Shown: positions 1-11,111 of the stretch, piece by piece
How positions within the stretch are numbered: position 1 is the stretch's first letter
Layout: each line of letters opens with the position of its first letter
Origin: Mixophyes australis
Lineage: Eukaryota; Chordata; Amphibia; Anura; Limnodynastidae
Reading direction: 5' to 3'
NCBI GenBank assembly: GCA_036250195.1
Contig: JAVHZZ010000006.1
Span: forward strand, 165,684,424-165,748,423
DNA: 64,000 bases
Notes under the pieces: model-generated
Seen by the model: only the letters and a program-made list of their open reading frames with translations
The model's database searches: none
What the model was told of the DNA's origin: nothing
Program-made: the position numbers and the translations under genes

Positions 1-51
1 TGAAATGTTCTTACTATTCTGCTTCAATCATTAGAACTTAGACATAATCAA

Positions 52-250
52 AGTGGAGCTGGGTTACCACAAGGCTCTTTCCTAGGTCTTCTGCTCTTCT
101 TTATGTATAACACTTATCTTGGAAAACTAATAAGCTCCTTTTGCATTTCAGTATCACCTCTATGCAGATAATACCCAAATTTATAGTTGAAAACAAATTC
201 TTCTATCCTTGACCCATTATGACTAAGTAGGCTTCATCCCAGGGCATCAA
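52..250 (+). pseudogene. L2/CR1-like LINE reverse transcriptase fragment
   Basis: Conceptual translation of about 55-210 gives a run resembling the LINE RT signature GLPQGSFLG, followed after a frameshift by QYHLYADNTQIY, which corresponds to the YADD catalytic box of L2/CR1-clade RTs with the second Asp changed to Asn. Stops and frameshifts show it is dead. Both ends are undefined; the left end probably runs off the window. Confidence 0.6.
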
Positions 251-299
251 GTGATTTATAACACCAGGCAGGCCATAGATCTAATACATATAATACATT

Positions 300-900
300 C
301 CCGATATTCAGTTATTACCCTTTGACTTAATGCTGAAAAAGCATTTGATAGAATCTCCTGTTGTTTTATGACTCTCATGCTTAAAGCAATAGGGCTTTCT
401 GGAGACTTTGTTATATCGGCGCTGTGTTTTGATTCATCTGCAAAAATCCAGATTAACAGAATACCTCCTGAAATGGTTTTCACTTGAAATGTAACCAGGC
501 AAGGCTGCTCCCTTGATTTTCATTCTGGTGCTAGAACCAGTAGCATCCATTATTATATCAGATCCTAATATAGGTGGAGTTAGGGGGGTACTTCTAATAT
601 ATTATATTTCTGACTATTCTGAGAATCTCCCTGTCGAATTTATATAAGGTCATGCAATGACAAGTGGAATTTCACAGTATAAAATCAATTACTCAAAGTG
701 CTACTTCATGTCCCCCATCAAGAATAGAATGTCTAGTTACAACTTTAAATAGCAGGAAAAAAAGATCATACACTTGGTTTTAATAAGATCTAGATATGAT
801 TTTCTATATATGGAATATTTTCCTTCTTTATTCACCTAGCTTGAGACTGAGCTAATGTCTCGAAAATGCTTAATTATTCTGTGACTGGGCTGGATCATAT
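300..900 (+). pseudogene. L1/Tx1-like LINE ORF2 fragment (RT domain)
   Basis: Frame translation from about 331 reads AEKAFDRIS, then LKAIGLSGDF, then after an in-frame stop RQGCSL. These are the conserved blocks around the first catalytic Asp and the GTRQGCPLSP block of L1-clade reverse transcriptases. The frame is broken by a stop near 484 and by later indels. Weaker similarity continues to about 900. The fragment lies directly after the L2/CR1-like piece, so two unrelated LINE remnants abut here. Confidence 0.6.
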
Positions 901-1196
901 CAGTCAAAATGAGTATAATCCCTAAATGGTTCGCTCTCCTTCAAACTCTTCTGAATGCTGTTCCACTTACTCTATTACGCAATGTTCAGAAAGTCCCTAT
1001 ACGAATAATATGGAAAACCATACCCCCCAAGAACATCCTCAAAAACCCATACCAAAAGCATGAGGGGGCCTTCCAAACTCTTGAACTGTTTTAACTTATC
1101 ACATTTTTGGGGCCTAAATTATTTTGTCTTCCTTCCCTCCAACCTAAGCTCTTAGAACTCTCATTCCCTTTGAATTACTGTGCCATAGACCTCTGT

Positions 1197-1600
1197 GTAA
1201 GGGTACGATATGCCTAATTTACAGTCTCATACTTGACACGCTACGCCCTTTAAAAAGTCATTACGAACTGGAACAGGAGCTCCCAGTATTGCTGATCCCA
1301 GATGTTGGTGAAACTGCGGCCACATGGGTACTCTTATTCATATTTGGTGGTTTTGCCTCGTGATAATCGCCTGCTGGATAGGATTCATAATCTTCTTAAT
1401 TCTGTGATAGAAGCTCTGATTGCTAAGGACCTATGGATCTTCCTTTGTTTCTACCCACCTCACACCCTTACTATGATAAAATTAATTTGCCTCACATATT
1501 CTGGCAGCTATACAGAAATGGAAGTTGTCTCAGCAGAACTATGGATTCCCAGACTCTGCTGGATATAACTGAGCTCTCTCACGGGCACGGAGTCAAATGG
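1197..1600 (+). pseudogene. L1/Tx1-like LINE C-terminal fragment, copy A
   Basis: The segment from about 1297 encodes, across shifted frames, a Cys-rich patch followed by a heavily broken version of the CWRCG...HIWW region that ends L1/Tx1-clade ORF2 proteins, and then the run WIFLCFYPPHTLT. A second diverged copy lies at 3217-3505 and 4440-4740. Stops and frameshifts rule out function. Confidence 0.5.
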
Positions 1601-1682
1601 GTAGGTGGTTTTCACCAGGAACCCCCGCAAGGGAGTATGGACTTAGTGGCACCTATTTAGCAAAAAGGTGAGGAGGAAAAAG

Positions 1683-2250
1683 AAGGAGGTAGGAGACTCA
1701 CTGGAACAGTGGGGTTCCATGCTGGAGGAGAGCAGGCTGATACCACAGAGGTAACTCGGGAGGGCTGCAGAGTAGTAACGGAACAGCGGTAGCTCTGAGA
1801 GGCAGCAGAGTGAGAGAACCGAAGCTGACACAATACAGTTATCTCAGGTAGTGGTAGAGGAGTCACTGGAACAGAGGGGTTCAATGCTGGAGGAGTGCAG
1901 GCTGATACCACAGAGGTAACTTGTTACAGCTGCAGAGGAGTCACGGAACAGCGGTAGCTCTAAGAGGCAGCGGAGTGAGAGAACCGAAGATGACATGATA
2001 CAGGTAATTCAGGTAGTGGTAGAGGAGTCACTGGAACAGTGGGGTTCAATGCTGGAGGAGTGCAGGCTGATACCACATAGGTAACTTGGGACAGCTGCAG
2101 ACGAGTCACAGAACAGCAGTATCTCTCAGAGGCAGCGGAGTGAGAGAACCAAAGCTGATACGATACAGTTAACTCAGGTAGTGGTAGAGGAGTCACTGGA
2201 ACAGTGGGGTTCAATGCTGGAGGAGAGCAGGCTGATACCACACCACATAA
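1683..2250. repeat. Minisatellite, 165-bp unit, about 3.5 copies
   Basis: The phrase starting GTGGTAGAGGAGTCACTGG recurs at 1851, 2016 and 2181, exactly 165 bp apart, with a weaker copy near 1683. Units differ by scattered substitutions. The apparent minus-strand reading frames across it (repeats of MVSACTPPALNP) only reflect that 165 is a multiple of three. Confidence 0.9.
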
Positions 2251-2528
2251 GCCACACAGGAAGACAGGAGCCAGATCCTAGAGCTACAGGAAGTGAGCTT
2301 GAAGAACAGGCAATAGACAGGTGAACACGGGAGGTTTAAATAGTGCTCCAAGATCTCGCAGCCAAGGAGGGAAGAGAGGACGTTTTCAAAGGAGGACTGC
2401 GATTCTGCGCAGACCAGACTGTAAGATGGTGCCTGCTAAGAGACTGATGCCGGGATATGCAGAAATCACCACCAGTGAGGAGAAGGTAAAGGCACATGTG
2501 CCCGCAAGCGGGACCGGAGTGTGACAGA

Positions 2529-2830
2529 ACTTGTTCAATCAACTTATAGATTCACAGCAGGTGCATGCATGTAGGGGTGTGGTTATCTAGAAAGGAACAA
2601 ATACAGAGAAAATTCCCCCAGCACAACGCTGTGAACCAGTAAATGAGCTTCTATTTTACTTACTTATTATACATAAAATACAGAAATCTCAGTTACAGTT
2701 TGCAAATGTATGATGAGCTACCCGCACCATCAAGGCTCTTCTGCTAATAGGGTGGTCGTAATTAAAAACAATGAGAGTCCCTATATTGGGTCATAAATTC
2801 ATGTGTTTTTAAATTGAGAGCTAACTTACC
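2529..2830. repeat. Direct duplication, copy 1
   Basis: About 290-300 bp starting TTGTTCAATCAACTTATAG is repeated with roughly 10-15% divergence and small indels at 2930-3215. Both copies keep landmarks such as CTGTGAACCAGTAAATGAGC and GCTAATAGGGTGGTC. No coding content is recognised; it may be LINE 3' sequence. Confidence 0.8.
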
Positions 2831-2929
2831 AGGAGGTACCCCAGGAACCTTCAAATGGCAATAGAGGGCCTGCACTTCAGCTACTGATGCTAAACATGCC
2901 TATCAAGCATCAAAACAGAAATGAGGTTG

Positions 2930-3215
2930 CTCAATCAATTTATAGGTTTACAGCAGGTGCTTGAAAGGGTGAGGTTATCCAGAAAGGAACAAATAGAGAG
3001 AAAAATGTCCAGCACATAGCTGTGAACCAGTAAATGAGCTGCTATTCTACTTATACATAAAATGCAGAAATCACAGTTACACACATCTGCAAATGTAAGA
3101 TAAGTCACCCTCACCATCAAGGCCCTTCTGCTAATAGGGTGGTCCTAACTATAAACAATGAGAGTCCCTTTATTGATTCATACATTTATGTGTTTTTAAA
3201 TTGAGAGCTCACTAT
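2930..3215. repeat. Direct duplication, copy 2
   Basis: Diverged second copy of 2529-2830. It is followed at once by a segment (AAGGGTATGATATGCC) that also occurs at about 1200, so the duplicated block includes the neighbouring LINE fragment. Confidence 0.8.
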
Positions 3216-3216
3216 A

Positions 3217-3505
3217 AGGGTATGATATGCCTCATTCTTGACTCGCTACTCCCTTTAAAGGGAGACTTGGAGCACCCACCAGATGGGGAAGCCTGGGTGG
3301 ACATAAAGGGGAAGGATATCAAAAGTTCTATTTTGACTAAAATAAAGAAGACACTCTACAAAAATTATGATAGATGGTAACAAACCCCAGACAAACTGGG
3401 TAGGATGTTCCCTGTGGCTGATCATAGATGTTGGTGAAACTGCGGCCACATTGGTACTCTAATTCATATTTGGTGGTCTTGCCAGTGTTTGATACCCAGA
3501 AACTG
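3217..3505 (+). pseudogene. L1/Tx1-like LINE C-terminal fragment, copy B part 1
   Basis: Counterpart of copy A: it shares the AAGGGTA(C/T)GATATGCC block and GATGTTGGTGAAACTGCGGC, and encodes a degenerate GTLIHIWW-like run. Homology stops near 3505 and resumes at 4440, so about 930 bp of unrelated DNA (3506-4440, unassigned, with short direct repeats near 3920-3990) interrupts this copy. Confidence 0.5.
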
Positions 3506-4439
3506 TTGGGCACTAGGACCCAGTGGAACAGGACTGTCTCACAGCATGATACAGGAAAGACTTTAGAACCCAGTGTAAGCCCAGTCTGTTAGGCTGCTGG
3601 ACATTTCTGTGTTTGGTGTGACAATTATAAAGAGAAATTGATAAAGAGATAGAAAGAGATAACAGAAGAGGATGAGACAGTGGGATATATTTACCTGTTT
3701 GCAAGTGACAGTTACTCTGACAGGAAAACAACAAATAGTTTCACATAGGTATCAGAATATCAGTATCATTTATTACTCCCAATTTATAAGCAGAAATGTA
3801 CTGAACATTTGGCTGATTGTTATGTTTAATCACCAGATAAGTGGGATGTGTGTCCAGTGACAGAGACTCTTACCTCACAGTCACTCAGAACCTCCATTTT
3901 ACTTGTAATCAACTATCACCTGAAAGACACCCTCCATCTTGTGGTTGTCACATCAGAGACATCCTCCATCTTGTGGTTGGCATTCATATTGCCTAGCTAC
4001 ATTCATTACCACAAAGACTACTGATTGTTGCTATAGAAGGGAAAATATTGTTTTATCTGATATGCTGAATGTAGATATGTAAAAATATGTTTAAATCCAC
4101 TGTGCTATTTCCATAACTGTTGCCAAAACACTCAAAGACAGTGAATATTGAGTTATATTAAGAGTAAAATAGTTGTGAGTAGCATTGCTTCTAACTAGAA
4201 AATTGTAATTAGATGGTATTTGTTGCTAATCATTATTTGCCCCCAAAAATGTTACTAATATATTGTTCCCAAATAATAAATTTGTTGTTAGTTATTTTTT
4301 TTACGGTGTCCTACTTTTATTGGGGACCTGAGGGTTCTCTGTCCCACTGCCATGTGATGATTCAAAGAAAAGCATCTGGAGACCAGGAACGATCCACACT
4401 ACACACTGTAACAACACCTACCTATAGTAGTGTCACATG

Positions 4440-4740
4440 TAAATCAACCAATAGGGATAAGCTTTATAATCTTCTTAATTTTATGATGGAAGCCCCAATT
4501 GCTAAGGACCCATGGATCTTCCCTTTTTTCTACCCACCCCACACATTTAATATTAAAAAAATAATTTTGCCTCACATATTCTGGCAGCTGAAGTGTGTTT
4601 TAGTTAGAAATTGGAAGAACCTGTTCCACCCCAACAACACAAGAAATAAAAAATTACTGTCAATTGCTGCCATGGAAAAAAAATACAAATTACCTTCAAG
4701 ATTTAGGACTTATGCAGGCAAATCTTGACTGCCATATTCC
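4440..4740 (+). pseudogene. L1/Tx1-like LINE C-terminal fragment, copy B part 2
   Basis: The reading frame contains LLNFMMEAPIAKDPWIF and FFYPPHTF, matching copy A, then extends further into a basic patch WKKYKLPSRF typical of the extreme C-terminus of this LINE class. It sits in an open stretch (4213-4728) whose first part is not LINE-like, so the open frame is fortuitous. Confidence 0.5.
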
Positions 4741-6354
4741 CCATGGTATACCTCTTCATAATGTATCTGAAGGGGAGGATGACCTGTTCATCTTAACAAA
4801 TAACAGTGAATATTAGGCGCTAAAACTTATCTCATAAGTGTATTCATAAATACAGCAAACAATGTAAAATAGGGAAACAATATATAAGTCCACCTAATAA
4901 AAGTGAAATTTCCATGGGTATTTCCTAATATTCCTCTGTAGATTTGTCCTTATGTTCAGATTCATCCAACTCATGTGAGGATCCCACATGACAGGAATAT
5001 TAAATTCATATAGTGAAGTATCTTAAAACAACAGAGTTCAAGGACTAATCACTCTGTGATTAGACATATCTGCTTTATAAACACCGGTGACCCAAGTGTG
5101 ATAAGGATGTTAGTAGATCTTCCTTATACCACTTTTGTGAATATGCTTACATTATTCATATATTGGCAAGACCTTTTGGGATGGTATCCTTTTACGATTC
5201 TCCTTCAAGCTGCTCTTTTGTATTCCATAACTCCAAAACTAGGCATATGATCTTTATAACTCAATAATAGGTTTATTAAAAATATTACACTCACATTCAA
5301 ACAATATGAACTTATGAACCCTGGAGAGGAGGTGTAGGTTTTCCTACCGGGCAATCTCGTTTCTGGCAAGACAATCAGCTGTTATCAAGTTCCAGAGTCA
5401 CAATTGTGTTACTCCTTTTAATCACCATTTAGATCCTTAATTGTCTCTTTTTCAAGTATTGTCTTCATCCTCCACATGCTCCTCTGTCTGCAATAATGTA
5501 ATTGGCCAACGGCATATGCACAGGCTTCATTGTTTACTGGTCATTATATCCTCTCACCTGACTGACTTACAGTGTGTTCACGTGTCTGTGACCACACATA
5601 GGAGTATGCAGTTCACATATGGTAACATAGGAGTATGTGGTCCCCATATGGTAACATAGGACCATGTGGTGCACACATTGAGAGTAGCAACAGTGTTTTT
5701 CAGGTCCCCATTCTGCATAGTCCCCAACAGTCCAGCGGAAGCACTAACCTCCAGCACGTCCTTTTAACAAAGAGAGATCTCTTGTCTGTTCCCAGCTGTC
5801 CTGATCTGCCTTTGGCTGCTCTGCAGCATCTTCCTTGAGGATGCTGCTTGATTCCTGAAACTCCTGTTGGCCAAAAACTATGTTGGACTTTGCCTTTATA
5901 TGTATCCAGCTATCCAGCTTGCAGTACCACTGTTCCACAAAAGGGGCCACTGTGGTACTTGGACTGCTCTCCTACCTGCCAGAGTTAAGCTTGTTACTTC
6001 GGGATGCTTAGCACTTGTCTCTGGCTTTTAAAGACTGCCTCCCCCAGCAGTCTTTGCCAGCTCATCTGTTGCCATAACTTCTGCTGGTTCTCCTGTGTGT
6101 TATCCCTGTTTGATTTCCTAGTAATGAATTCTGGTTGTTGCTCTGTTTTGACACCTCTTCCGGTGATCCCTGACCCGGCATTGTTGTGACCTTGCACTGC
6201 TTTCTCCCTGGTATCGTGGTTGACCGTCTGACTTTGATCAATGGCTTGTTTGACTCTCCTGTGCCATTGTGTCTGCAGTGTATTGCTCCCCTAGCAATCC
6301 AGCATCTACAGAGTATTCCACCCTGCAGACCACTACACTTTCTCTGCCTGCTGA
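4741..6354. other. Unassigned, possibly old LTR or LINE UTR
   Basis: No gene is supportable. A short tandem duplication built on CATATGGTAACATAGGA lies at about 5617-5660. The CT-rich stretch at 5700-6350 has the composition of Ty3/gypsy LTRs seen elsewhere in this window, but no TG...CA boundary pair or target duplication could be found. Confidence 0.4.
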
Positions 6355-6562
6355 TCATCCGGTGACTCGTGCTTCCTAAGTATAATGAAATCCTTACACC
6401 CATGACTCATCCGGTGCCTCATTCCTCCCGAGTAACCTGAGTCCTGGCACCCATGACTCATTCAGTGCCTCGTGTCTCCTGAGTAACCTGGAGTCCTGTC
6501 ATCCATGGTTCATCTGGTGCCTCATGTCTCTTGAGTCATCCAGGTATCCCGACAACCGTGGT
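6355..6562. repeat. Minisatellite, about 51-bp unit, 4 copies
   Basis: The phrase TCATCCGGTGCCTC and its variants recurs at about 6357, 6406, 6457 and 6510, each followed by a diverged CCTGAGTAACCTGAGTCCTG-like segment. The unit length varies between 49 and 53 bp. Confidence 0.75.
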
Positions 6563-6639
6563 TTATCCTGCTTCTCCATCCTCTAAACCAGATCTTGTCA
6601 TCAGGCTTCTCAGCACTGAATCTTTGAACTATATTATTA

Positions 6640-6866
6640 TTGACCATTCTCTGCATCTGTGGCTTCCTGAGTTATCCGCGCCCCATCTCACAACTTACAT
6701 GACTTAAAGGATCTGCTGCTAGCGTCTTGGTGCCAGATACCAAAGGACACCTTCAGAGGTCTTGTAGAGTACATGCATTGACAGTTCAGAGCTGTTTTGG
6801 TGGCACGAGGGCGACTTACACAATATTAGGTAGGTGGGTTTAAGGTTGTGGCTGATTGGTGTAAAT
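6640..6866. mobile_element. Terminal fragment of a widespread vertebrate DNA transposon
   Basis: The segment ending GGTGGCACGAGGGCGACTTA, with AATATTAGG and a GGCTGATTGGTGTA end, matches from memory a terminal sequence common in fish and amphibian genomes, including its inner GTCTTGGTGCCAGATACC phrase. The opposite terminus is absent, so this is a truncated copy. I do not assign a superfamily. Confidence 0.45.
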
Positions 6867-8279
6867 GATAAAGGCAGCACTGCAGTTTCTCATAAAAGCC
6901 TTTGTATGTAAAAAAAAATTAAGCACAGAGAGTGATGAATATTATCAGAGATGGTTTTATAATTCAAAGCTATAATAGTAACGAGTACCGAGTAGCTTGT
7001 ATAATTTCATGTGAATAAGAAGTTCAGAGAGGAGGGACTATGACAAGTCCGAACAGCCTGCTACTACCTAGGGGAGGATCTTCTGCCTGGACCTGTTAGC
7101 TGCATCAGAGCATCATTCAAATAGAAACCTACACTATTACAGACATGAACTGTTAGAGTGGTGTCTTCCCGAAGAAGGTCACCTTGATTTGATATATGAC
7201 CATCCAAAATTTGATCAAAATGTGCAAGAACCTTGTCTTTATTCCAGCAATCATATTACTATATTTACATTACAATACAATATTGCAGAGTTTAGTATAC
7301 ATGTTTTTATTGTGTTTAGGAAGGTCTTAAAGTGTACACCTGTGCATATATGTATATTACAATTTCAACTAAAATTCTATACACTGCAGTTCATGAAGGC
7401 TGGTCAATTATGCTTTTTACGCTGTCAAAGTACCATTACCTTGTGTTAAATCCTGTATTTTCCATAGGATATATTCTGCCTCTCATTTGCATTCCAAAAC
7501 TTCTCTATATTCTCCTTTAAACCTCTGGATGGCATCTATATTAACTAGGTAAAAGGCAGAAGTGCAACACAAGGCAGCACCTTCTTCTGAGCTGTGCATA
7601 TACAGAGGGCAATCCCTCCATTCTGCTTCTTTCTTCTGTGCAGACGTTTTGAGTGACATTGAGGCCTTTTATCAGACAAACGAAAGGGGTATGCTTGCAG
7701 ATTTTTAAAATGCAAAACTAAAAACTTAACGTCAAATTCTTATCTAGTATCACTTTTCAACCTTCACTTTAACTGTACCATTTTATTTTCCAAAATACTG
7801 TTGGTAAAACCTTATTTATGTGTTAATTAAATCTTGAATGTTAAGGATATATTGGATATGTATTTATTTCATGGGTTACATTTATACATTTGAATCAAAT
7901 ATTAATGCACTGTGCAAAATAAACATTTTATTCAAACAAATGCCTTGCGCTCAATTTCTGATACCTCGGAGGACGCCAGCTCTGCGGGCACCTGCTCAAC
8001 TTGGAACTCTCCCTATATGTGTAGATTTCACACCTTGAAGTTGTGCTACTTAATGAAATGTTTTTAACTTGGCTGTAGAATGAGGCATATTTTTGCGAAT
8101 AATAGATTTGCAATCCACTTCTATCAGTGGGGAATACCTCAAATATCCACTATACACAAAAGTATACTTATAATATGACTAAAGTAAAATGTCATTCATT
8201 TCAAACAATATAACCGTAACCCAGATTTTAAAAAAAATGGAAACAGGTCTAATGGCATATCTAATTTTATAGACATTTT
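6867..8279. other. No gene seen
   Basis: AT-rich sequence without a credible coding frame, RNA gene or paired repeat boundary. The short open frames at 7189-7520 and 7838-8038 have no recognisable motif and are probably chance. Confidence 0.5.
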
Positions 8280-8503
8280 GGGGCATATTCAATTGTTGGC
8301 GGAAACGCCGAAAATCTTGCGCTCCACGCACTATTACCGTTATTACGGTAATAGTGCACGGAAAAAAACGTTATTACGGTAGTTTTCTCGCTGGATTTCA
8401 GCTCTCAGCTTCCTGAGCCGCGAGCTGAAATCCAGCTAACTATTGCCGTAATAACGGTATTAGTTTTAACGCAGCGGGGAATCGGAAGAATTGAATATGC
8501 CCC
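8280..8503. mobile_element. Fold-back MITE with GGGGCATATTCAATT termini
   Basis: The 224-bp element begins GGGGCATATTCAATT and ends with the exact reverse complement. It contains two further inner inverted repeats: ATTACCGTTATTACGGTAAT, and a GCTGGATTTCAGCTC / GAGCTGAAATCCAGC pair. Non-coding. A target duplication is not clear, so the superfamily is left open. Confidence 0.8.
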
Positions 8504-8866
8504 TATGTGTAAAAATGATTTTTATTTATTTATTTTTTAATTTGCTTCTCCCTGCACCACATTTAAATGCCTGACAGCTTAAACCAACCAATCTCTTTTT
8601 TTCTGTATAGATGCTTCCTATAGCAAAAGAGGGAAAAAAAGGTGCATCTATATTCATGTTGCATGCAGAAATGTTTGCTCTTGTTATCCAGAGCACTAGC
8701 TTTGATACACTGTATGCCCCCAATGTTTGTTTGTTCTTTTAGTTATTTGGCAAAAATAAAATAGTTTGCAAATGATATTCTTTTGTTGGACATTTTTTTT
8801 TATTTCTCTGTTAATCTGAATATTCTGTACAGAAATATAACTACTTATATAACTTCTGCTCTCAAC

Positions 8867-9149
8867 GGGCCTGAGTCATTAAGGAGAGCAAAGCAAAAAA
8901 ATGTGTAACTTTGCACCTTGGCAAAACCATGTTGCATTGTAGGGTGAGGTAGATTTATAGTTGGGATAGGGCATGTCCTAGATCAACTTTGAATTTAAGT
9001 GTTAAACAAAAGTTATCAAGTATTTGTGTGCTACATGACATAAGAGCCAGTATTTTCTTTATGTACAAAGTAATAAACTAATTTGCTTTGCAACATGGTT
9101 TGTCCAGGATCAAATTTACTTGTCTTGCTCTCCTTAATGGCTCAGGCCC
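8867..9149. mobile_element. MITE, GGGCCTGA-terminus family, copy 1
   Basis: Imperfect terminal inverted repeats begin GGGCCTGAGTCATTAAGGAG on the left, with the complement on the right. Inner landmarks (CTTTGCACCTTGGCAAAACC and a CAACATGGTTTGTCCAGG block) are shared with the elements at 42444-42777 and 46248-46572, defining one family present three times in this window. Confidence 0.8.
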
Positions 9150-9573
9150 ATTATGTCCTCTATAAAGGTATCACGCATCTCAGCCTGAGGGATTGTGTAT
9201 ATTTTCAGCAGTCAGCATAAAGGGAATTCAGCAAGGAGATTGGTATATTTGAGAAGACCTCTCATAGAATTCCCTACACACAGACAAGCCATAGTTTCAT
9301 TTTTTTGTTTTTTTTACGATCACTCAGCCAGGAAATTAATGTGTTGTCTATGCTCAATGACTTCAGGGAAAATGTAGGAACAATGTTTAAGTAGAATACA
9401 ATAAATTGGTAGATATCTAAGTGCCATAATCTGTCATATAAAGTACATTTTCAAAGAAGACAGTCTATAGCTCCATATGATGTCAGAACAGTAGGATATT
9501 ATCTTCTTTCCCTTCACACTTCCAAATTAGTGGTAACAATTCCACATGAAAAGGAAAAATAGTCACATATAGT

Positions 9574-9960
9574 CAGGGCCGGATTAATGGAATGGAGGCC
9601 CCTGGGCTAACCGGGCTCCCATTCCCCCGTGAGACCCCTCCATTAGCAGACTGGCCCCCCTGTTTGCCGACCGCCCCCCCAAGCGCTTACCTTCTCCTGT
9701 CACTGCAGTCCTCCTTCCGCGGCGTGCTGTAAGCTGCTTACTGAAGAGATCTCGTGATACTCTCGCAAGATCTCCTCAGTAAGGAGATTACTGAGCGCTG
9801 GAGAAGGAGGACTGCAGTGACAGAGCTCAGCATTGATCGGGCCGGGGGCGCCCCCGCTCCTGTCCCGATCAATAATTCTGCTGAGCTCTGTCAAGGGCCC
9901 CCTGGATGCCCGAGGCCCCTGGGCTGTAGCCCAGTTAGACCTCGGGTTAATCCGGCCCTG
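9574..9960. mobile_element. hAT-type MITE
   Basis: The 387-bp element has perfect 14-bp ends CAGGGCCGGATTAA / TTAATCCGGCCCTG. It is flanked by the 8-bp direct repeat CATATAGT at 9566-9573 and 9961-9968. An 8-bp duplication and CAGGG-type ends are hAT hallmarks. The interior is GC-rich and partly self-complementary, with no transposase. The right end lies only 39 bp from the candidate exon at 10000-10398. Confidence 0.92.
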
Positions 9961-9999
9961 CATATAGTGAAGCATATCAGAGGAACATAAGGTTCTCAC

Positions 10000-10398
10000 C
10001 AGATGATATTATCAGCAATACACTCCCAGTATAAACATCAACATTTTCATGCAGCAGCGATGATTCTCCTTCCACGTCTAATGGTAATGTGCCTACACTT
10101 ACTGTCCACTGGAGGTTAGTCTCCATTTTACGGTCTTTATCAATGTTCCTTCTTCCTGGGTGTATATTTCTCTCATACAATATAGCAGGCTCAGAAACCG
10201 AAGAAGAAAACCAGATACTCTCTGTTGTTTCAACAAATGCCTTCCACTCCAGTTTAGGAATCATACAAGCTACAAACTCTTGGTTAAAGTCCACAGAACG
10301 GAGTTTCCGGGATCCCAAGCACTCATCAATCACAGACTGAAGTGGGAGGCATTTGTTGGATTCACAAAGTGTTTCTATAGTGACCAGTTTAGTAGCCG
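10000..10398 (-). CDS. Candidate internal host exon, gene not recognised
   Basis: On the minus strand an open frame (unbroken from 10453 to 9977) is bounded by a plausible acceptor (TATATCAG just before 10398) and a near-consensus donor (CTG/GTGAGA just after 10000). The predicted exon is 399 nt and begins and ends in phase 1, so it is symmetric. It would encode about 133 residues with ordinary soluble-protein composition, including SNKCLPLQSVIDECLGSRK and QWTVSVGTLPLDVE. I do not recognise the family and see no transposon motif. A hAT MITE lies 39 bp downstream and an LTR-like block starts 34 bp upstream, leaving a short, weak pyrimidine tract. It could be a live exon, a fossil exon or chance. 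No neighbouring exons were found. Confidence 0.4.
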
Positions 10399-10432
10399 CT
10401 GATATATAAAGTTGGGATGTGTGCTGTATGCC

Positions 10433-11111
10433 TGTCAGGTGCTGACCCCGCACTCACCATCAGTGCCAGGGACGGACGCCTCCCTTTGCCGGCAGTTTGT
10501 CCCTTTGCTAGGCATCGAGACGCCATCCTCTGCCTCCGGGTCTCTCATTGATGTGCACATGTCTGTCCACTCACGTCTCTGTTTCCAAGCAACAGGACAC
10601 TTCTCTCCACTTCCTACCGGTGGTCAGCTGTTCTGGCCGCTGGTTCCACTGCCACCAATCAGGGAATGGGTTCCACTAGTTTAACCTGCCCCCAACACTA
10701 GGTAGGCACCAGAGTATCTAGGTAATCCTATGCTCCAGCATTCCAGCCTGTTTCTCTGCTCTCTGACTGACCTCCTGTGTACCGATCTGGCTTCCTCTAG
10801 TTCTGCTTCTGAATCTCCCTTTGGCCTGATTGTTCCCGCTGGATCTGACTTTTGGCTTGCTGATTTGCCTTTCCCTTTGATACCGCGTTTGCCAGAATGG
10901 TTTGACCTCTGCTTGCACGACCATTTCTGTTCATCACCCAATCCGCTGATCGCTAACCTGGAGGGCTGCAATCTGCACGTCCCTTGCAGCAAACTCCAAA
11001 CTCCCTTGCGGGGGTCCCTGGCGAAGACCGGGGGCGTGTTCCGACTCTGCGCCTCCTAGCTTTGCAGTGCAAATATCAGTAAGTGGCCTTCAGTCCCTGC
11101 AGCTCGTGACA
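10433..11111. mobile_element. Probable solo LTR (TG...CA), Ty3/gypsy-like
   Basis: The block begins TGTCAGGTGCTGACCCC and ends GCTCGTGACA, giving TGTC...GACA inverted ends like other LTRs here. It is CT-rich with promoter-proximal-type composition. No clean flanking 5-bp duplication is visible (ATGCC versus ATTCT), so either boundary may be off or the flank has decayed. The open frames across it are not convincing. Confidence 0.5.

Noticed and set aside
1643..2241. Three minus-strand frames with repeated MVSACTPPALNP
   Set aside because: They arise from the 165-bp minisatellite, whose unit is a multiple of three; no start context, domain or splice structure.
5280..6350. Possible solo LTR
   Set aside because: Composition is suggestive, but no TG...CA boundaries or target duplication could be paired, so it is left unassigned.
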